From NCBI RefSeq assembly GCF_030582395.1, contig NZ_CP104381.1:434001-498000 (forward strand): a DNA stretch of 64,000 bases, in the 5' to 3' direction. The notes beneath the pieces were generated by a model. It had not been told where the DNA came from and did no database searches. It was given only the letters and a program-made list of their open reading frames with translations. Below, piece by piece: positions 21,321 to 31,560 of the stretch. This DNA comes from Ralstonia pickettii (GTDB taxonomy: Bacteria; Pseudomonadota; Gammaproteobacteria; Burkholderiales; Burkholderiaceae). The number at the start of each line of letters is the position of its first letter. Position 1 is the stretch's first letter. The position numbers and the translations under genes were made by a program.

Positions 21321-22313
21321 TTATGCATCTTTATGCTGGGCATGGAATTCGTCATAGGCCTCGACGATGCGGGCCACCAGCGGGTGCCGCACCACGTCGA
21401 CGCTCGTAAAGCGCGTCATCGCAACGCCGCGCACGTCACGCAGCACGTGCTGCGCTTCGACCAGGCCGCTCTTCTGGCCGCGCGGCAGATCGATCTGCGT
21501 TGTGTCGCCGGTGATCACCGCCTTGGAGCCGAAGCCGATCCGCGTGAGGAACATCTTCATCTGTTCCGGCGTGGTGTTCTGCGCTTCGTCCAGGATGATG
21601 AAGGCGTGATTGAGCGTGCGCCCGCGCATGTAGGCCAGCGGCGCGATCTCGATCATCTGGCGCTCGAACATCTTCTGCGTCTTGTCGAAGCCGAGCAGGT
21701 CGTACAGCGCGTCGTACAGCGGGCGCAGGTACGGGTCCACCTTTTGCGCGAGGTCGCCGGGCAGGAAGCCGAGGCGTTCGCCGGCTTCCACCGCCGGGCG
21801 CGTCAGTACGATGCGCTTGATGGCGTCGCGCTCCAGCGCATCCACCGCGCAGGCGACGGCCAGATACGTCTTGCCCGTACCCGCCGGGCCGATGCCGAAC
21901 GACAGGTCGTGGGAGAGGATGTTGCGCAGGTACGCGCGCTGCATCGGCGTGCGGCCATGCAGATCGGTGCGCCGCGTATGCAGCACCGGCGATAGATCAT
22001 TGCCGTCCGGCTCGTCGGTGCCCGATTCCGGCAGGTAAGCCCCATGTGCGGCGACCTGGCGGGTTTCCACCAGGCCAAGCTGGATATCGTCCACCGACAG
22101 CGGATCGCGCGCGGCGTTGTAGAACGTCTCCAGGGCGTTGGTCGCGCCTTGCGCGTTGGTGCCGCGCACGGTGAACTTGCTGCCACGCCGGCTGATGGTC
22201 ACGTCCAGCGCCTGCTCGATCTGGCGCAGGTTCTCGTCCAGCGGCCCGCACAGGTTCTGCAGGCGCGTGTTGTCGTTCTTGGGCGCGGTGAATTCTGCGA
22301 TGGAGGGTTTCAT
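21321..22313 (-). CDS. ybeZ: PhoH-like ATPase (YbeZ)
   Basis: 330 residues. An N-terminal KH-like segment (LDVTISRRGSKFTVRG) is followed by a PhoH P-loop domain with Walker A GPAGTGKTYLAVA and Walker B FIILDEAQN, and the conserved VITGDTTQIDLPR. YbeZ is an NTPase thought to act with YbeY on ribosomal RNA. The ATG at 22313 is preferred to the adjacent TTG. It lies 21 bases after miaB. Confidence 0.94.
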   Translation of the reverse strand: MKPSIAEFTAPKNDNTRLQNLCGPLDENLRQIEQALDVTISRRGSKFTVRGTNAQGATNALETFYNAARDPLSVDDIQLGLVETRQVAAHGAYLPESGTDEPDGNDLSPVLHTRRTDLHGRTPMQRAYLRNILSHDLSFGIGPAGTGKTYLAVACAVDALERDAIKRIVLTRPAVEAGERLGFLPGDLAQKVDPYLRPLYDALYDLLGFDKTQKMFERQMIEIAPLAYMRGRTLNHAFIILDEAQNTTPEQMKMFLTRIGFGSKAVITGDTTQIDLPRGQKSGLVEAQHVLRDVRGVAMTRFTSVDVVRHPLVARIVEAYDEFHAQHKDA

Positions 22314-22334
22314 CAAGTCGGGTTGTGTTGATGA

Positions 22335-23705
22335 TCAGTGAGTCGCACTGGCCGTACGCTGTTCGGCCACTTCGCCACGCAACGAATGCGGGAATGCGTG
22401 CACGATACGCACGTCCAGCATCTGGCCGATCAGCTGGTCGCGACGCGCCTGCGGCAGATCGGGCAGGGCGAAGTTGACGACACGGTTGTTCTCGGTGCGG
22501 CCGTGCAACTCAGTCGGATCCTTGCGCGACGGGCCTTCCACCAGAATGCGCTGCACGCTGCCGACCATGCCTTGGCTGATGCGTGCCACGTTCTCTTCGA
22601 TGGTCGCCTGCAAATGTTTCAGGCGTTCGAGCTTGACGGCCTGCGGCGTATCGTCGGGCAGGTTGGCGGCCGGCGTGCCGGGGCGGGGGCTGTAGATAAA
22701 GCTGAACGATGTGTCGTAGCCGATCTCGTGAATCAGGTCCATCGTCTTGGCGAAGTCCGCATCCGTCTCGCCCGGGAAGCCGACGATGAAGTCGGTGGCG
22801 ATCGAGATATTTGGCCGGATCGCGCGCAGCTTGCGGATGCTGCTTTTGTATTCGAGCACCGTGTAGCCGCGCTTCATCGCCATCAGGATGCGGTCGGAGC
22901 CATGCTGCACGGGCAGGTGCAGGTGGTCGACGAGCTTCGGGTTGGTGGCATAGGCCTCGATCAGGCGGGAGCTGAATTCCTTCGGGTGACTGGTCGTGTA
23001 ACGGATGCGCTCGATGCCCGGAATCTCGGCCACGTATTCGAGCAGCAGCGCGAAATCCGCACGCTCGCTCGTGTCGCCCATCTTGCCGATGTAGGCGTTG
23101 ACGTTCTGGCCCAGCAACGTGACTTCCCGCACGCCCTGTTCGGCCAGGCCGGCCACTTCGGCCAGCACGTCGTCGAACGGGCGCGAGACCTCTTCGCCGC
23201 GCGTGTACGGCACCACGCAGTAGCTGCAGTATTTCGAGCAGCCTTCCATGATCGACACGAAGGCGCTGGCGCCGTCCACGCGCGCGGGCGGCAGGTGGTC
23301 GAACTTCTCGATCTCTGGGAACGACACGTCGACCTGCGAGCGGCCGGTGCGGCGGCGTGCTGCGATCAGGTCGGGCAGGCGGTGCAGCGTCTGCGGCCCG
23401 AACACCACGTCAACGTAAGGGGCGCGCGCCACGATGGACGCGCCTTCCTGGCTGGCCACGCAGCCGCCCACGCCGACCACGAGATCCGGCTTGAGCGCCT
23501 TGAGCGCCTTCACGCGGCCGAGTTCTGAAAACACTTTCTCCTGCGCCTTTTCGCGCACGGAGCAGGTGTTGAAGAGGATCACGTCCGCATCTTCGGGCGT
23601 GTCGGTGGGGACGAGGCCTTCAGCCGCGTTGAGTACGTCGGACATCTTGTCCGAGTCGTACTCGTTCATCTGGCAGCCGTAGGTTTTGATGAAGACTTTT
23701 TTCAT
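22335..23705 (-). CDS. miaB: tRNA-2-methylthio-N6-isopentenyladenosine synthase MiaB
   Basis: 456 residues. N-terminal MTTase cluster-binding domain ([25 protein letters not shown]), the radical-SAM motif CSKYCSYC with [10 protein letters not shown], and a C-terminal TRAM domain ([21 protein letters not shown]). MiaB adds the methylthio group at A37 of tRNAs reading UNN codons. Heads the miaB-phoH-ybeY group; start at 23705 from homology, [14 protein letters not shown]. Confidence 0.97.
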   Translation of the reverse strand: MKKVFIKTYGCQMNEYDSDKMSDVLNAAEGLVPTDTPEDADVILFNTCSVREKAQEKVFSELGRVKALKALKPDLVVGVGGCVASQEGASIVARAPYVDVVFGPQTLHRLPDLIAARRRTGRSQVDVSFPEIEKFDHLPPARVDGASAFVSIMEGCSKYCSYCVVPYTRGEEVSRPFDDVLAEVAGLAEQGVREVTLLGQNVNAYIGKMGDTSERADFALLLEYVAEIPGIERIRYTTSHPKEFSSRLIEAYATNPKLVDHLHLPVQHGSDRILMAMKRGYTVLEYKSSIRKLRAIRPNISIATDFIVGFPGETDADFAKTMDLIHEIGYDTSFSFIYSPRPGTPAANLPDDTPQAVKLERLKHLQATIEENVARISQGMVGSVQRILVEGPSRKDPTELHGRTENNRVVNFALPDLPQARRDQLIGQMLDVRIVHAFPHSLRGEVAEQRTASATH

Positions 23706-23757
23706 GTGCCGTTCACAGTGGTTGACCTGGGGGCACGTGCTTCGTGGGGCGTTCTGA

Positions 23758-24171
23758 CTACTGGGACTGCGCTTGCGCCTGACTTTGTGCCGCCACCGCA
23801 GCCTTGTAATCGTCATCGCTGACAACCCAGGCTGTCAGCAACTGCTGATACAAGTCCAGCTGATAGCGCACCTTGAACGTCTGGCCGACCACCGAGCCCG
23901 GCGGCAGCAGGCGCCCATCGAGCGACAGGATCCGCACGCCCGGGGCAAAGCGGATATCGGCGCTGCTGCTGCCGAAGCCCAACAGCAGGATGCGGACGAT
24001 GCCGGTGCTGCCGGTACTCAGCGTGCCGGTATTGGCCGAATTGACGGTCAACTGGGCTGCCGGGGCCGTCGCCGGAATATTGCGCAGGACTTGCGCATGA
24101 GACAGCAACGGCGCCGATGCTGCAGCAATGGCAGCAAAGGCTAGGGCGAGAACTTGGCGTCGGGTGCGCAT
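23758..24171 (-). CDS. Small exported protein of unknown function
   Basis: 137 residues from the ATG at 24171. [18 protein letters not shown] is a signal peptide with a twin-arginine start, though the core lacks the full Tat consensus; cleavage is likely at SHAQ. The mature part has a [22 protein letters not shown] stretch (18-22 residue beta-rich segment) and [20 protein letters not shown], ending in Gln/Ala/Ser repeats. No family recognised. It is upstream of miaB, on the same strand, about 50 bases away. Confidence 0.7.
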   Translation of the reverse strand: MRTRRQVLALAFAAIAAASAPLLSHAQVLRNIPATAPAAQLTVNSANTGTLSTGSTGIVRILLLGFGSSSADIRFAPGVRILSLDGRLLPPGSVVGQTFKVRYQLDLYQQLLTAWVVSDDDYKAAVAAQSQAQAQSQ

Positions 24172-24261
24172 GGCGTCGTCAGGAGAAAGCCACCGCCGGG
24201 TGAGCGACCCGGCACACGAAACACGAGACAACCCGATATTGTAGCGTTCCGGGCCGAAGTC

Positions 24262-25260
24262 TTATAGCGCTTCGGCAATCTTGGCGGCCAGCGCAACGCC
24301 GCTCAGGAACGCGGCTTCTACGCGCGGGCCTTCGCACCAATCGCCGCAGGCGCCCAGGCGGACGGTGGCGTCCCACTGGCAGGGCATGCCGGCAGACTGC
24401 TCGACCAGCGCATGTGGCCACAGGTGCACGGCCATCAGATCGGGCTCCGGCGTCCCCGGGAATGCTTCCGCAAAGCGGGCGTGCATGGCATGGAGGGCCT
24501 GCTCGGGGCTGTCGTTGGCATGTGCGGCCGACCAGCCCGGCGATGCATGCACCACCCAGGATTCATCGACCATGACGCGGCCCGGTTTGGTGTTGTCGCG
24601 GGCCGCCCAGGCCAGCATGTCGTCGTCGATGCGGATGCCGTCATACGGCAGGTCCAGGGCTTGCGCAAAACCCATCATCAGCGCCCAGCACGGGGCGTAT
24701 TGCACCGGGGCGATGGCTTCCTGCAGCGAAGCGGGCGTGGCGCCGTGAAACAGTGCGGGCAGTTCGGGCGCGGGCAGGGCCAGGGCGAGGAAGTCGGCAT
24801 GGGCGGCGTCCGTGCCGTTGCGCTCGATCATCCAGCGCCGGCCATCGTGCGTTACACGCGTGACAGCGTGGCCGAAGCGCACATCGAGCGGTGCTGCCAG
24901 GCTGCGCACCAGCGCACCCATACCGGGCAGGCCGACATAGCGGGCTTCATCGCGGAAGTCGGCTTCCAGCCCATCGACAGTGCGATGGCCCCAGCGTGCG
25001 GGCCACGGCAGCACCGAGCCCTGACGGCCAGCGGCGTCCACCGCACGGCGGAAGGCCTCGCTGCGCACGTTGAACGACTGCGCACCATGATCGAACGCAT
25101 ACGCCGGGGCCGCCTCAGGCAATACCGTAGTCGCCAGCCTGCCGCCCACGCCTGCGGCCTGCTCGTAGACCGTGGTGGCGATGCCTTCGGCGGCAAGCGC
25201 GTTGGCACAGGCAACGCCGGCAATGCCGGCTCCGACGATGGCGATGGAAGGCTGGGTCAT
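24262..25260 (-). CDS. FAD-dependent amine-oxidase-like protein (renalase type)
   Basis: 332 residues. Begins with a Rossmann FAD motif IAIVGAGIAGVACANALAAEG and VYEQAAGVGGRLATT, the layout of renalase-like NAD(P)/FAD oxidoreductases, and ends with the second FAD contact GACGDWCEGPRVEAAFLSG. These bacterial proteins oxidise dihydro-nicotinamide side products or unknown substrates; the reaction here is not determined. Start at 25260 from the position of the Rossmann motif. Confidence 0.83.
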   Translation of the reverse strand: MTQPSIAIVGAGIAGVACANALAAEGIATTVYEQAAGVGGRLATTVLPEAAPAYAFDHGAQSFNVRSEAFRRAVDAAGRQGSVLPWPARWGHRTVDGLEADFRDEARYVGLPGMGALVRSLAAPLDVRFGHAVTRVTHDGRRWMIERNGTDAAHADFLALALPAPELPALFHGATPASLQEAIAPVQYAPCWALMMGFAQALDLPYDGIRIDDDMLAWAARDNTKPGRVMVDESWVVHASPGWSAAHANDSPEQALHAMHARFAEAFPGTPEPDLMAVHLWPHALVEQSAGMPCQWDATVRLGACGDWCEGPRVEAAFLSGVALAAKIAEAL

Positions 25261-25352
25261 GGATGTGGCGTGCGTTCGGGGGCAGGAATCCGGAATCGGC
25301 GCGGTGATCGGCGAGTAACAGTCCGCCATGATATCGGGTCGCGCCCCAATGA

Positions 25353-25378
25353 AAAACGCCACCCGAAGGTGGCGTTTT
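25353..25378 (-). terminator. Rho-independent terminator after ompW
   Basis: An 11-bp stem (AAAACGCCACC, loop 4 bases, GGTGGCGTTTT) with a T-run reading leftward. It is 22 bases after the ompW stop and nearly symmetrical, with T/A runs on both sides. Confidence 0.85.
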
Positions 25379-25399
25379 GCGATGGAGCAATTCTGCAGC

Positions 25400-26320
25400 T
25401 TAGAACTTGTAACCCACTGCCAGCCCGAAGACGATGGGGTCGACCTTGATGTCGGTCTTGTTGACGGCCAGCACCTGGCCTTGCTGGCTGCGGATCGTGA
25501 TGGTGGACGTCGTCTTCAGCGGCAGGTACGACACCGTGCCGATGGCGGTCCAGTTCTTGGCGAACTCATACGACACACCCACGTTGGCGACCGGCGTCCA
25601 CGAGCTCGACGTTTCCGCCGTCACCTTCGCCGGGCCCGTCGGCACCTGACCCATGCCCAACTGAAGCACCTGCCCCAGGTTTTGCAGGCCGTTGACGAAG
25701 TTCTGGTTCAACTTCAGGTTGGTGAAGAAGTTGTAGCTGACACCTGCGCCGACGAACGGACGAAGTTTGCTTTCCTTGGTGCCGAAGTAGTACTGCGCGA
25801 CGATCGCCGGGCTCCATTCACGCACGGTGGCGACAGGGTTGTTCTGCGGCAGGCCCAGATTGATCAGCGTCAGCGGCCCGACCACCGGCACCGGGGCGAT
25901 CACATTACCGCTGCCGTACAGGTTGAATTTGGGTGGAACACCGCCTACGAACGTGCCGGCGATGTTGTCGTTAAAGAAGTGCGTGAACGTGAGCGACAGC
26001 GTATTCGCGTTACTGACTTTCACGTCAGTTCCCGGCGACTGGTAGGTGCCCAGGCCGAGCGCGCTGGTGGTGGTGGTCAGCGGCGTGGCGGAATCCATCG
26101 GGCGGATGTAGAACCAGCCCAGCGCCATGACGTTGCGACCCCAGACGTAGTTGTCCATGAAGCCGCTGAAGCCGCCGCCGCTGCTGGTGCCGCTGCCATT
26201 GCTGGCGCTTGCGGCTACGTTGGCCTCTGCGGTGGATTGGGCGTGTGCCAAGGGGGCAGCAAGGGTGCTGGCGGCAGCGCAGGCAAAGGCTGCGGCAAAG
26301 CGGCGGGCAGTGCGGTTCAT
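25400..26320 (-). CDS. ompW: OmpW family outer-membrane protein
   Basis: 306 residues with a signal peptide ending at AHAQ. The mature protein has the OmpW pattern: GWFYIRPMDSATPL near the N-terminus, ANTLSLTFTHFFNDNIAGTFVGG in the middle and the closing beta strand VFGLAVGYKF ending in Phe as required for BAM insertion. It is longer than E. coli OmpW (about 210) because of a Ser/Gly-rich N-terminus and extended loops. OmpW-type barrels are small hydrophobic-compound channels. It has its own terminator. Confidence 0.9.
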   Translation of the reverse strand: MNRTARRFAAAFACAAASTLAAPLAHAQSTAEANVAASASNGSGTSSGGGFSGFMDNYVWGRNVMALGWFYIRPMDSATPLTTTTSALGLGTYQSPGTDVKVSNANTLSLTFTHFFNDNIAGTFVGGVPPKFNLYGSGNVIAPVPVVGPLTLINLGLPQNNPVATVREWSPAIVAQYYFGTKESKLRPFVGAGVSYNFFTNLKLNQNFVNGLQNLGQVLQLGMGQVPTGPAKVTAETSSSWTPVANVGVSYEFAKNWTAIGTVSYLPLKTTSTITIRSQQGQVLAVNKTDIKVDPIVFGLAVGYKF

Positions 26321-26531
26321 GTGGTTGTCTCTCTGGATTGGATTGTTATCACGCCTTGGTGTGGCGATTTGTGTTTCCGCAGCATAACGCAGCGCTTTTG
26401 TTCGGTTACGCTGCGATGACCGAAGTTTTCCTCTAGCGTGTACGCACGCAACAAGGGGTTTCCCCTAGTCGCGTTTCATACTGTCCGCCGGACGGCGGAG
26501 CCTTGGCCCACAACGGTCTTGGGGCCGCAGT

Positions 26532-27449
26532 CTAAAACTTGTATTCCGGATTTTTGGGGTTGAAAGTCTGGTCGTTCCAGGTCTTGCGCGTCACGCTCTC
26601 AATGACGATTTTCTCGAGCTGATTGCCCGATTCGTCCCACGCCTCTTCAATGCGAACCCATGGGTTTTTGAGGTCGAAATACAGGCGCACGCGCTTGGCG
26701 TAGAACGTGGGCGGCCCGCTTGGTGCATCCCAGGTCAGCCTCAGCATGCGCTCGCCGTCTTCGGTCACCACCTTGGCTTCGTTGAACTTGCCGCTGCCGC
26801 CGGCAGCCACGTGGGCACGTCCGTCGCGCTCGACCGAATCGACGATGAACTGCAGCCCAAGCTCACGCGCCGTGTGGTTCGACTGCGATTTGGCCAGCGA
26901 GCCGTCCAGCGCACTCCAGATCGCCACAAAACCGACGAGCCCGCCAAGGTGGCCATACATCTCGTCCTTGCGCACGGTTTCGTCGTAGATGATCTCCTGG
27001 CCGGCGTGCGCGCCGCCCTTGAGCCAGCGCGCGTAGACCTGCCGTGGGGCGTTGCGGTAGCGGATGAGCATGAGCGCAGGTTGGCTTTGCCACTGGTCTT
27101 TCACGCGTTCCTGGCGGCGCATGCGGTATTCATATTCGGGCAACTTGGCCGCCTCGCCCTTGAGCCAGCGCACCAGCGTTTCGGGCTTCATGGCCTGCGC
27201 CATGGCCAGGACGTCTTCGTCGGACCAGGCCGCAAACGCGTTGGCGTTGACCTGGCTGCCGAGCCACGCCGTCTGCCTGGCGATGTCCATGGCGGCAAAG
27301 CTGCCGATGGCCGCCGATTGCGATGCGGCGGTCTGTGTGGCGCTCGGCGCGGCTGCCGCTGGCACAGAAGCATCCGGCGCGGCAGGCTGGGCCCAGGCGT
27401 GTACGGCACCGGCCAGCAGCGTGGCCAGGGCGAGAGTACGCAATTGCAT
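26532..27449 (-). CDS. DUF1571 family exported protein
   Basis: 305 residues. Signal peptide LATLLAGAVHAWAQ followed by an Ala/Ser/Thr-rich linker and a DUF1571-like domain (EYRMRRQERVKDQW, RNAPRQVYARWLKGGAHAGQE, KRVRLYFDLKNPWVRIEEAW). DUF1571 resembles LolA-type lipoprotein-sorting folds; the role is unknown. It follows fadD by only 20 bases, so it is probably the last gene of the fatty-acid operon and could act on lipid or envelope components. Confidence 0.83.
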   Translation of the reverse strand: MQLRTLALATLLAGAVHAWAQPAAPDASVPAAAAPSATQTAASQSAAIGSFAAMDIARQTAWLGSQVNANAFAAWSDEDVLAMAQAMKPETLVRWLKGEAAKLPEYEYRMRRQERVKDQWQSQPALMLIRYRNAPRQVYARWLKGGAHAGQEIIYDETVRKDEMYGHLGGLVGFVAIWSALDGSLAKSQSNHTARELGLQFIVDSVERDGRAHVAAGGSGKFNEAKVVTEDGERMLRLTWDAPSGPPTFYAKRVRLYFDLKNPWVRIEEAWDESGNQLEKIVIESVTRKTWNDQTFNPKNPEYKF

Positions 27450-27469
27450 ACGAGTCTCCGCTGTCGCTG

Positions 27470-29209
27470 TTATTGCTGAGCTTGCGCGCGGGCGCGCTTG
27501 ATGTCCGGATCGGCATCGCGCAGTTCGCGGCGCAGGATCTTGCCCACGGTCGACTTGGGCAGCTCTTCGTGGCGGAACTCGACGATGCGCGGCATCTTGT
27601 AGCCGGTCAGATGAGCGCGGCAGTGTTCGAGCAGCGCGGCTTCGGTCAGCGCACCGGTGCGCGGTACCACGATGATCTTCACGCGCTCGCCGGCCACCGG
27701 ATCGGGCACGCCAATGGCCGCCACCTCCAGCACCTCAGGATGCAGCGCCACCACGTCTTCGATCTCGTTCGGGTACACGTTGAAACCCGAGACCAGGATC
27801 ATGTCCTTTTTGCGGTCGATCAGGCGGATGTAGCCGTTGGCATCCATCACACCGATATCGCCGGTGGAGAACCACCCTTCGGCGTCGATGGACTTGGCGG
27901 TCTCATCGGGGCGCTGCCAGTACCCGCGCATGACCTGCGGCCCACGCACCTGCAGTTCGCCCGGTTCGCCGAGCGGCGCGATCGTGCCGTCGTCGCGCTT
28001 GAAGCGCACTTCGGTGGAGGGCGCGGGCAACCCGATCGTGCCGCTGAATTCGGTCACGTGCGGCGGGTTCATCGACACGACCGGCGAGCATTCCGTCAGC
28101 CCGTAGCCTTCAACGATGGTGTGGCCCGTGACTTCCTTCCAGCGCTGGGCAATGGCGCGCTGCACCGCCATGCCGCCACCGATGGTGATCTTCATGGCCG
28201 AGAAATCCCGCTTGGCGAAGTCCGGGTCTTCCAGCAGTGCGTTGAAGAGCGTGTTCACCCCCGCAATGCCAGAGAACCGTTCGTTGCGCAGGATGAAGAT
28301 CACGCGCTTGGTGTCACGCGGATTGGCGATCAGGATATTGCGCCCGCCCAGTGTCATGAACATCAGCAGGTTCACCGTGAGCGAGAAGATGTGATACAGC
28401 GGCAGCAGCGTGACGTTGGTTTCCACGCCGCCGTTGAGCATGCTCTTGGACCACTCTTCGGCCTGCAGCAGGTTGGCGATGATGTTGCGGTGCGTGAGCA
28501 TTGCGCCCTTGGCCACGCCCGTGGTGCCGCCCGTGTATTGCAGGAAGGCCAGATCTTCCGGCGCCAGCTGCACTGACTGCAGTGTGCGTAAGCTTCCTGC
28601 GGCCAGCGCATCGCGCAGCCAGACCGGCGAGGGCAGCTTGTACGGCGGCACCTGCTTCTGCACGTGGCGCATCACGAAGTTCAGCGCGCGGCCCTTGAGG
28701 TTGAGCGCCCCGCCCATCAGGTCGCCGATGCCCGTCATGACGATGTTGCGCACCTGGCTGCCGGGCAGCGCCTGCTCCAGCGTGCGCGCGAAGTTCTCCA
28801 GCACCACGATCGTTTGTGCGCCGGAATCGCGCAACTGATGGGCCAGCTCCGGCACCGTGTACAACGGGTTGACGTTGACGACGATGGCGCCGGCCAGCAG
28901 CGTGCCGAACAGGCACAAGGGGTACTGCAGGCTATTGGGCAGCATGATCGCCACCCGATCGCCTTTCTTTACGCCGCGCGACTGCAGCCACGCCGCAAAC
29001 TGCTTGGCCTGGCGCTCGCACTCGCCGTACGTCATTTCGGTGCCGACACTCACGTAGGCGACGCGGGTACGGTACTTCTCCACCGATTCCCGAAACACCT
29101 CGACCAGCGAGTGATAACGATCGGGATTGATCTCCGCGGGCACGCCCTCGGGGTACGACTTCAGCCAGATGCGATCGGTCAGATCGCTGCGGTCGGCAAC
29201 GGTGTTCAT
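27470..29209 (-). CDS. fadD: Long-chain-fatty-acid--CoA ligase FadD
   Basis: 579 residues. AMP-forming ligase motifs: YTGGTTGVAKGAMLTHRN (P-loop), EGYGLTECSPV, and DRKKDMILVSGFNVYPNEIE with the C-terminal lysine region KSTVGKILRREL. Activates fatty acids to acyl-CoA for beta-oxidation. Start at 29209 has GGAGAC just upstream. About 100 bases separate it from the thiolase gene. Confidence 0.94.
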   Translation of the reverse strand: MNTVADRSDLTDRIWLKSYPEGVPAEINPDRYHSLVEVFRESVEKYRTRVAYVSVGTEMTYGECERQAKQFAAWLQSRGVKKGDRVAIMLPNSLQYPLCLFGTLLAGAIVVNVNPLYTVPELAHQLRDSGAQTIVVLENFARTLEQALPGSQVRNIVMTGIGDLMGGALNLKGRALNFVMRHVQKQVPPYKLPSPVWLRDALAAGSLRTLQSVQLAPEDLAFLQYTGGTTGVAKGAMLTHRNIIANLLQAEEWSKSMLNGGVETNVTLLPLYHIFSLTVNLLMFMTLGGRNILIANPRDTKRVIFILRNERFSGIAGVNTLFNALLEDPDFAKRDFSAMKITIGGGMAVQRAIAQRWKEVTGHTIVEGYGLTECSPVVSMNPPHVTEFSGTIGLPAPSTEVRFKRDDGTIAPLGEPGELQVRGPQVMRGYWQRPDETAKSIDAEGWFSTGDIGVMDANGYIRLIDRKKDMILVSGFNVYPNEIEDVVALHPEVLEVAAIGVPDPVAGERVKIIVVPRTGALTEAALLEHCRAHLTGYKMPRIVEFRHEELPKSTVGKILRRELRDADPDIKRARAQAQQ

Positions 29210-29309
29210 GGTGTCTCCGTCCATGAAAAACGCGGCGTGGTTTTATTGTGTGCCGCGCGGGTTTTGAATCTTGCTAGACGCGGGCCGTTCCCGTTGTGGC
29301 CCGAGCGGT

Positions 29310-30629
29310 TTACTGCGACATCGTTTCGGGGCGCTCCAGAATGGCGACGACACCTTGCCCGCCCGCGGCACAGATCGACACCAGCCCGCGGCCGCTGCCG
29401 CGCTGCGCCAGCATCTTCGCCAGCGTCGCGACAATGCGCCCGCCCGTGGCGGCAAACGGATGCCCTGTGCCCAGCGAGCTGCCGTTCACGTTGAGTTTGC
29501 TGCGGTCGATGCTGCCCATCGGCGCGCTGCGGCCCAGCTTTTCGCGACAGTATTCGGGCGATTCCCACGCCGCCAGCGTACACAGGACTTGCGCTGCAAA
29601 GGCTTCGTGAATCTCGTAGTAGTCGAAGTCCTGCAGCGTCAGGCCCGCGCGCTCCAGCATGCGGGAAACGGCATAGGCCGGGGCCATCAAGAGCCCTTCG
29701 TTCTGCTCCGGCGTGCCGCTGAAGAAGTCGACAGCCGCCGTGTCCGCGCAGGTCATGTAGGCGAGCACGGGCAGGTTGTGCGCGCGCGCCCAGTCTTCGC
29801 TGGCGAGCAGCACGCACGAAGCGCCATCGGTGAGCGGCGTGGAGTTGCCGGCCGTCATGGTGCCGGCGGCGCTGCGGTCGAATACCGGCTGCAGCTTCGC
29901 CAGTTGCTCGAGGGTCAAGTTGCTGCGCAGATTGTTGTCGCGATCAAGCCCGAGGTGGGCGGTCATCAGGTCGGTGAAGAACCCGCGCTCGTAGGCCGCC
30001 GTGAGGTTGTGGTGGCTGCGCAGGGCCAGCGCGTCCTGGTCTTCGCGACGGATGCCCCAGCGCTTGGCCATCAGCTCGCAGTGTTCGCCCATCGACAGGC
30101 CAGTGCGCGGCTCGCTGTTGCGCGGCAGGAGCGGGCGCACGAACATCGATGGCCGCAGTCCGGCCAGCGCCTTGACGCGCGCACCGGTGGATTTGGCGCG
30201 GTTGGCCTCCAGCAGGATCTTGCGCATCTTCTCGTTCAGGCCGACGGGCGCATCGGAGGTAGTGTCCGTGCCGCCGGCAATGCCCACGTCGATCTGCCCG
30301 AGCGCGATCTTGTTGGCAACGAGGATGGCGGCTTCCAGCCCGGTGCCGCAGGCCTGCTGGATGTCGTACGCGGGCGTCTGCTTGGCGAGCGTGGTAGACA
30401 GCACCGTTTCGCGCGTCAGGTTGAAATCGCGCGCGTGCTTGATGACCGCGCCGGCCACGACTTCGTCCAGACGCTGGCCATGCAGGTTGAAGCGGTCGAT
30501 GAGGCCTTGCAGCGCGGCGGTCAGCATCTGCTGGTTCGAAGCCGTGGCGTAGGCCGTGTTCGAGCGGGCAAACGGAATGCGGTTACCGCCGAGGATGGCG
30601 ACGCGGCGCAGCTGCGCGTTGACGAGCAT
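29310..30629 (-). CDS. Acetyl-CoA C-acyltransferase (3-ketoacyl-CoA thiolase, FadI type)
   Basis: 439 residues. Catalytic Cys in QQACGTGLEAA, His in EIHEAFAAQV with NVNGSSLGTGHPFAATGGR, and the second Cys in SICAAGGQG. It is longer than the 390-residue biosynthetic thiolases and resembles FadI-type proteins of the trifunctional-like complexes. Cleaves 3-ketoacyl-CoA in the last step of beta-oxidation. Five bases downstream of the maoC gene. Confidence 0.92.
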   Translation of the reverse strand: MLVNAQLRRVAILGGNRIPFARSNTAYATASNQQMLTAALQGLIDRFNLHGQRLDEVVAGAVIKHARDFNLTRETVLSTTLAKQTPAYDIQQACGTGLEAAILVANKIALGQIDVGIAGGTDTTSDAPVGLNEKMRKILLEANRAKSTGARVKALAGLRPSMFVRPLLPRNSEPRTGLSMGEHCELMAKRWGIRREDQDALALRSHHNLTAAYERGFFTDLMTAHLGLDRDNNLRSNLTLEQLAKLQPVFDRSAAGTMTAGNSTPLTDGASCVLLASEDWARAHNLPVLAYMTCADTAAVDFFSGTPEQNEGLLMAPAYAVSRMLERAGLTLQDFDYYEIHEAFAAQVLCTLAAWESPEYCREKLGRSAPMGSIDRSKLNVNGSSLGTGHPFAATGGRIVATLAKMLAQRGSGRGLVSICAAGGQGVVAILERPETMSQ

Positions 30630-30633
30630 GAAT

Positions 30634-31554
30634 TCAGTCTCCCGAGTTTTCTTGTTGTGCCTGCGGCAACGTCAGCATGCCGCGCAGATAGGGTTTGTCG
30701 CCCGCGGCGTTGCGCACTTCAAATGCGCGGCCCGGTGTGGCTTCACGGGCATGCCACAGCGTCGCCGCCCCGGGCAGCGATAGCGGCGTCTTGAATTCGG
30801 CCACCACTTCGCCTTGCGTGAGCGGCGCCGCGGGCAACAGCTCTGCCAGCGCTCGGGCCTTCGTCCACATGCCGTGAGCGATGGGATGCGCAAAGCCGAA
30901 CAGCCTTGCACCGATAGCGGACACGTGGATGGGGTTCCAGTCGCCCGACACGCCGGCGTAGCGTCGGCCGGTGTCGGCCGGCACATCCCAGCGGCCGTCT
31001 GGTGACAAGGTCTGGGCACCGGGCAGCGCAATCAGCGGCGCACCTTGCGGAGAAGGCACGCCCACGCGCAAATAGGTCGACAGCGATTCCCACACCACGG
31101 CCCCGCCTTTGACGATGGCCGTTTCGATGGCGAACGCCTGTCCGCGTGCATGGTGGAACAACCGGCGGGGGCGCACTTCCACGCGCACGCGCTCACCCAC
31201 CTGCAAACGCTGGTGTTGGCGGATCGTGTTGCACAGATGCACCAGGCCGATGACCGGATAGGGAAACGCCGATTCCGTCATCAGCATGAGCTGCAGCGGA
31301 AAGCCCAGCAGGTGCGGATACGTCATCGGTACGCCATGCGCGGGCGAGAATCCGCACACCGCCGCGTACTGGGCGATGTGTTCCGCTTCGAGCGGCACTT
31401 CCTGCCGCACCAGGGTGTGGCGCGGCAGCGGTCCGCCACGCTTGCCTTTACGTTGCGACAGCAGCGCGCGCCACGCCAGCGCCCCCGGGGATGGTGGCGC
31501 CGTCACCAGCGTCTGCGTGGCGATCATGGGAAAGAGCGGGGCCAGCGTGCGCAC
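30634..31554 (-). CDS. MaoC-like (R)-enoyl-CoA hydratase
   Basis: 306 residues with two hot-dog parts. The second carries the hydratase motif GVSGDWNPIHVSAIGARLFG followed by HPIAHGMWTKA, where Asp and His are the catalytic pair. It probably hydrates enoyl-CoA as part of the fatty-acid operon; the partner FabG-type reductase lies just upstream, so the two could work on (R)-3-hydroxyacyl intermediates. Confidence 0.86.
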   Translation of the reverse strand: MRTLAPLFPMIATQTLVTAPPSPGALAWRALLSQRKGKRGGPLPRHTLVRQEVPLEAEHIAQYAAVCGFSPAHGVPMTYPHLLGFPLQLMLMTESAFPYPVIGLVHLCNTIRQHQRLQVGERVRVEVRPRRLFHHARGQAFAIETAIVKGGAVVWESLSTYLRVGVPSPQGAPLIALPGAQTLSPDGRWDVPADTGRRYAGVSGDWNPIHVSAIGARLFGFAHPIAHGMWTKARALAELLPAAPLTQGEVVAEFKTPLSLPGAATLWHAREATPGRAFEVRNAAGDKPYLRGMLTLPQAQQENSGD

Positions 31555-31560
31555 GATCGC

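Noticed and set aside
26480-26510. GC-rich hairpin after the DUF1571 gene
   Set aside because: Stem is short and there is no T-run in the direction of transcription, so a terminator call is not supported.
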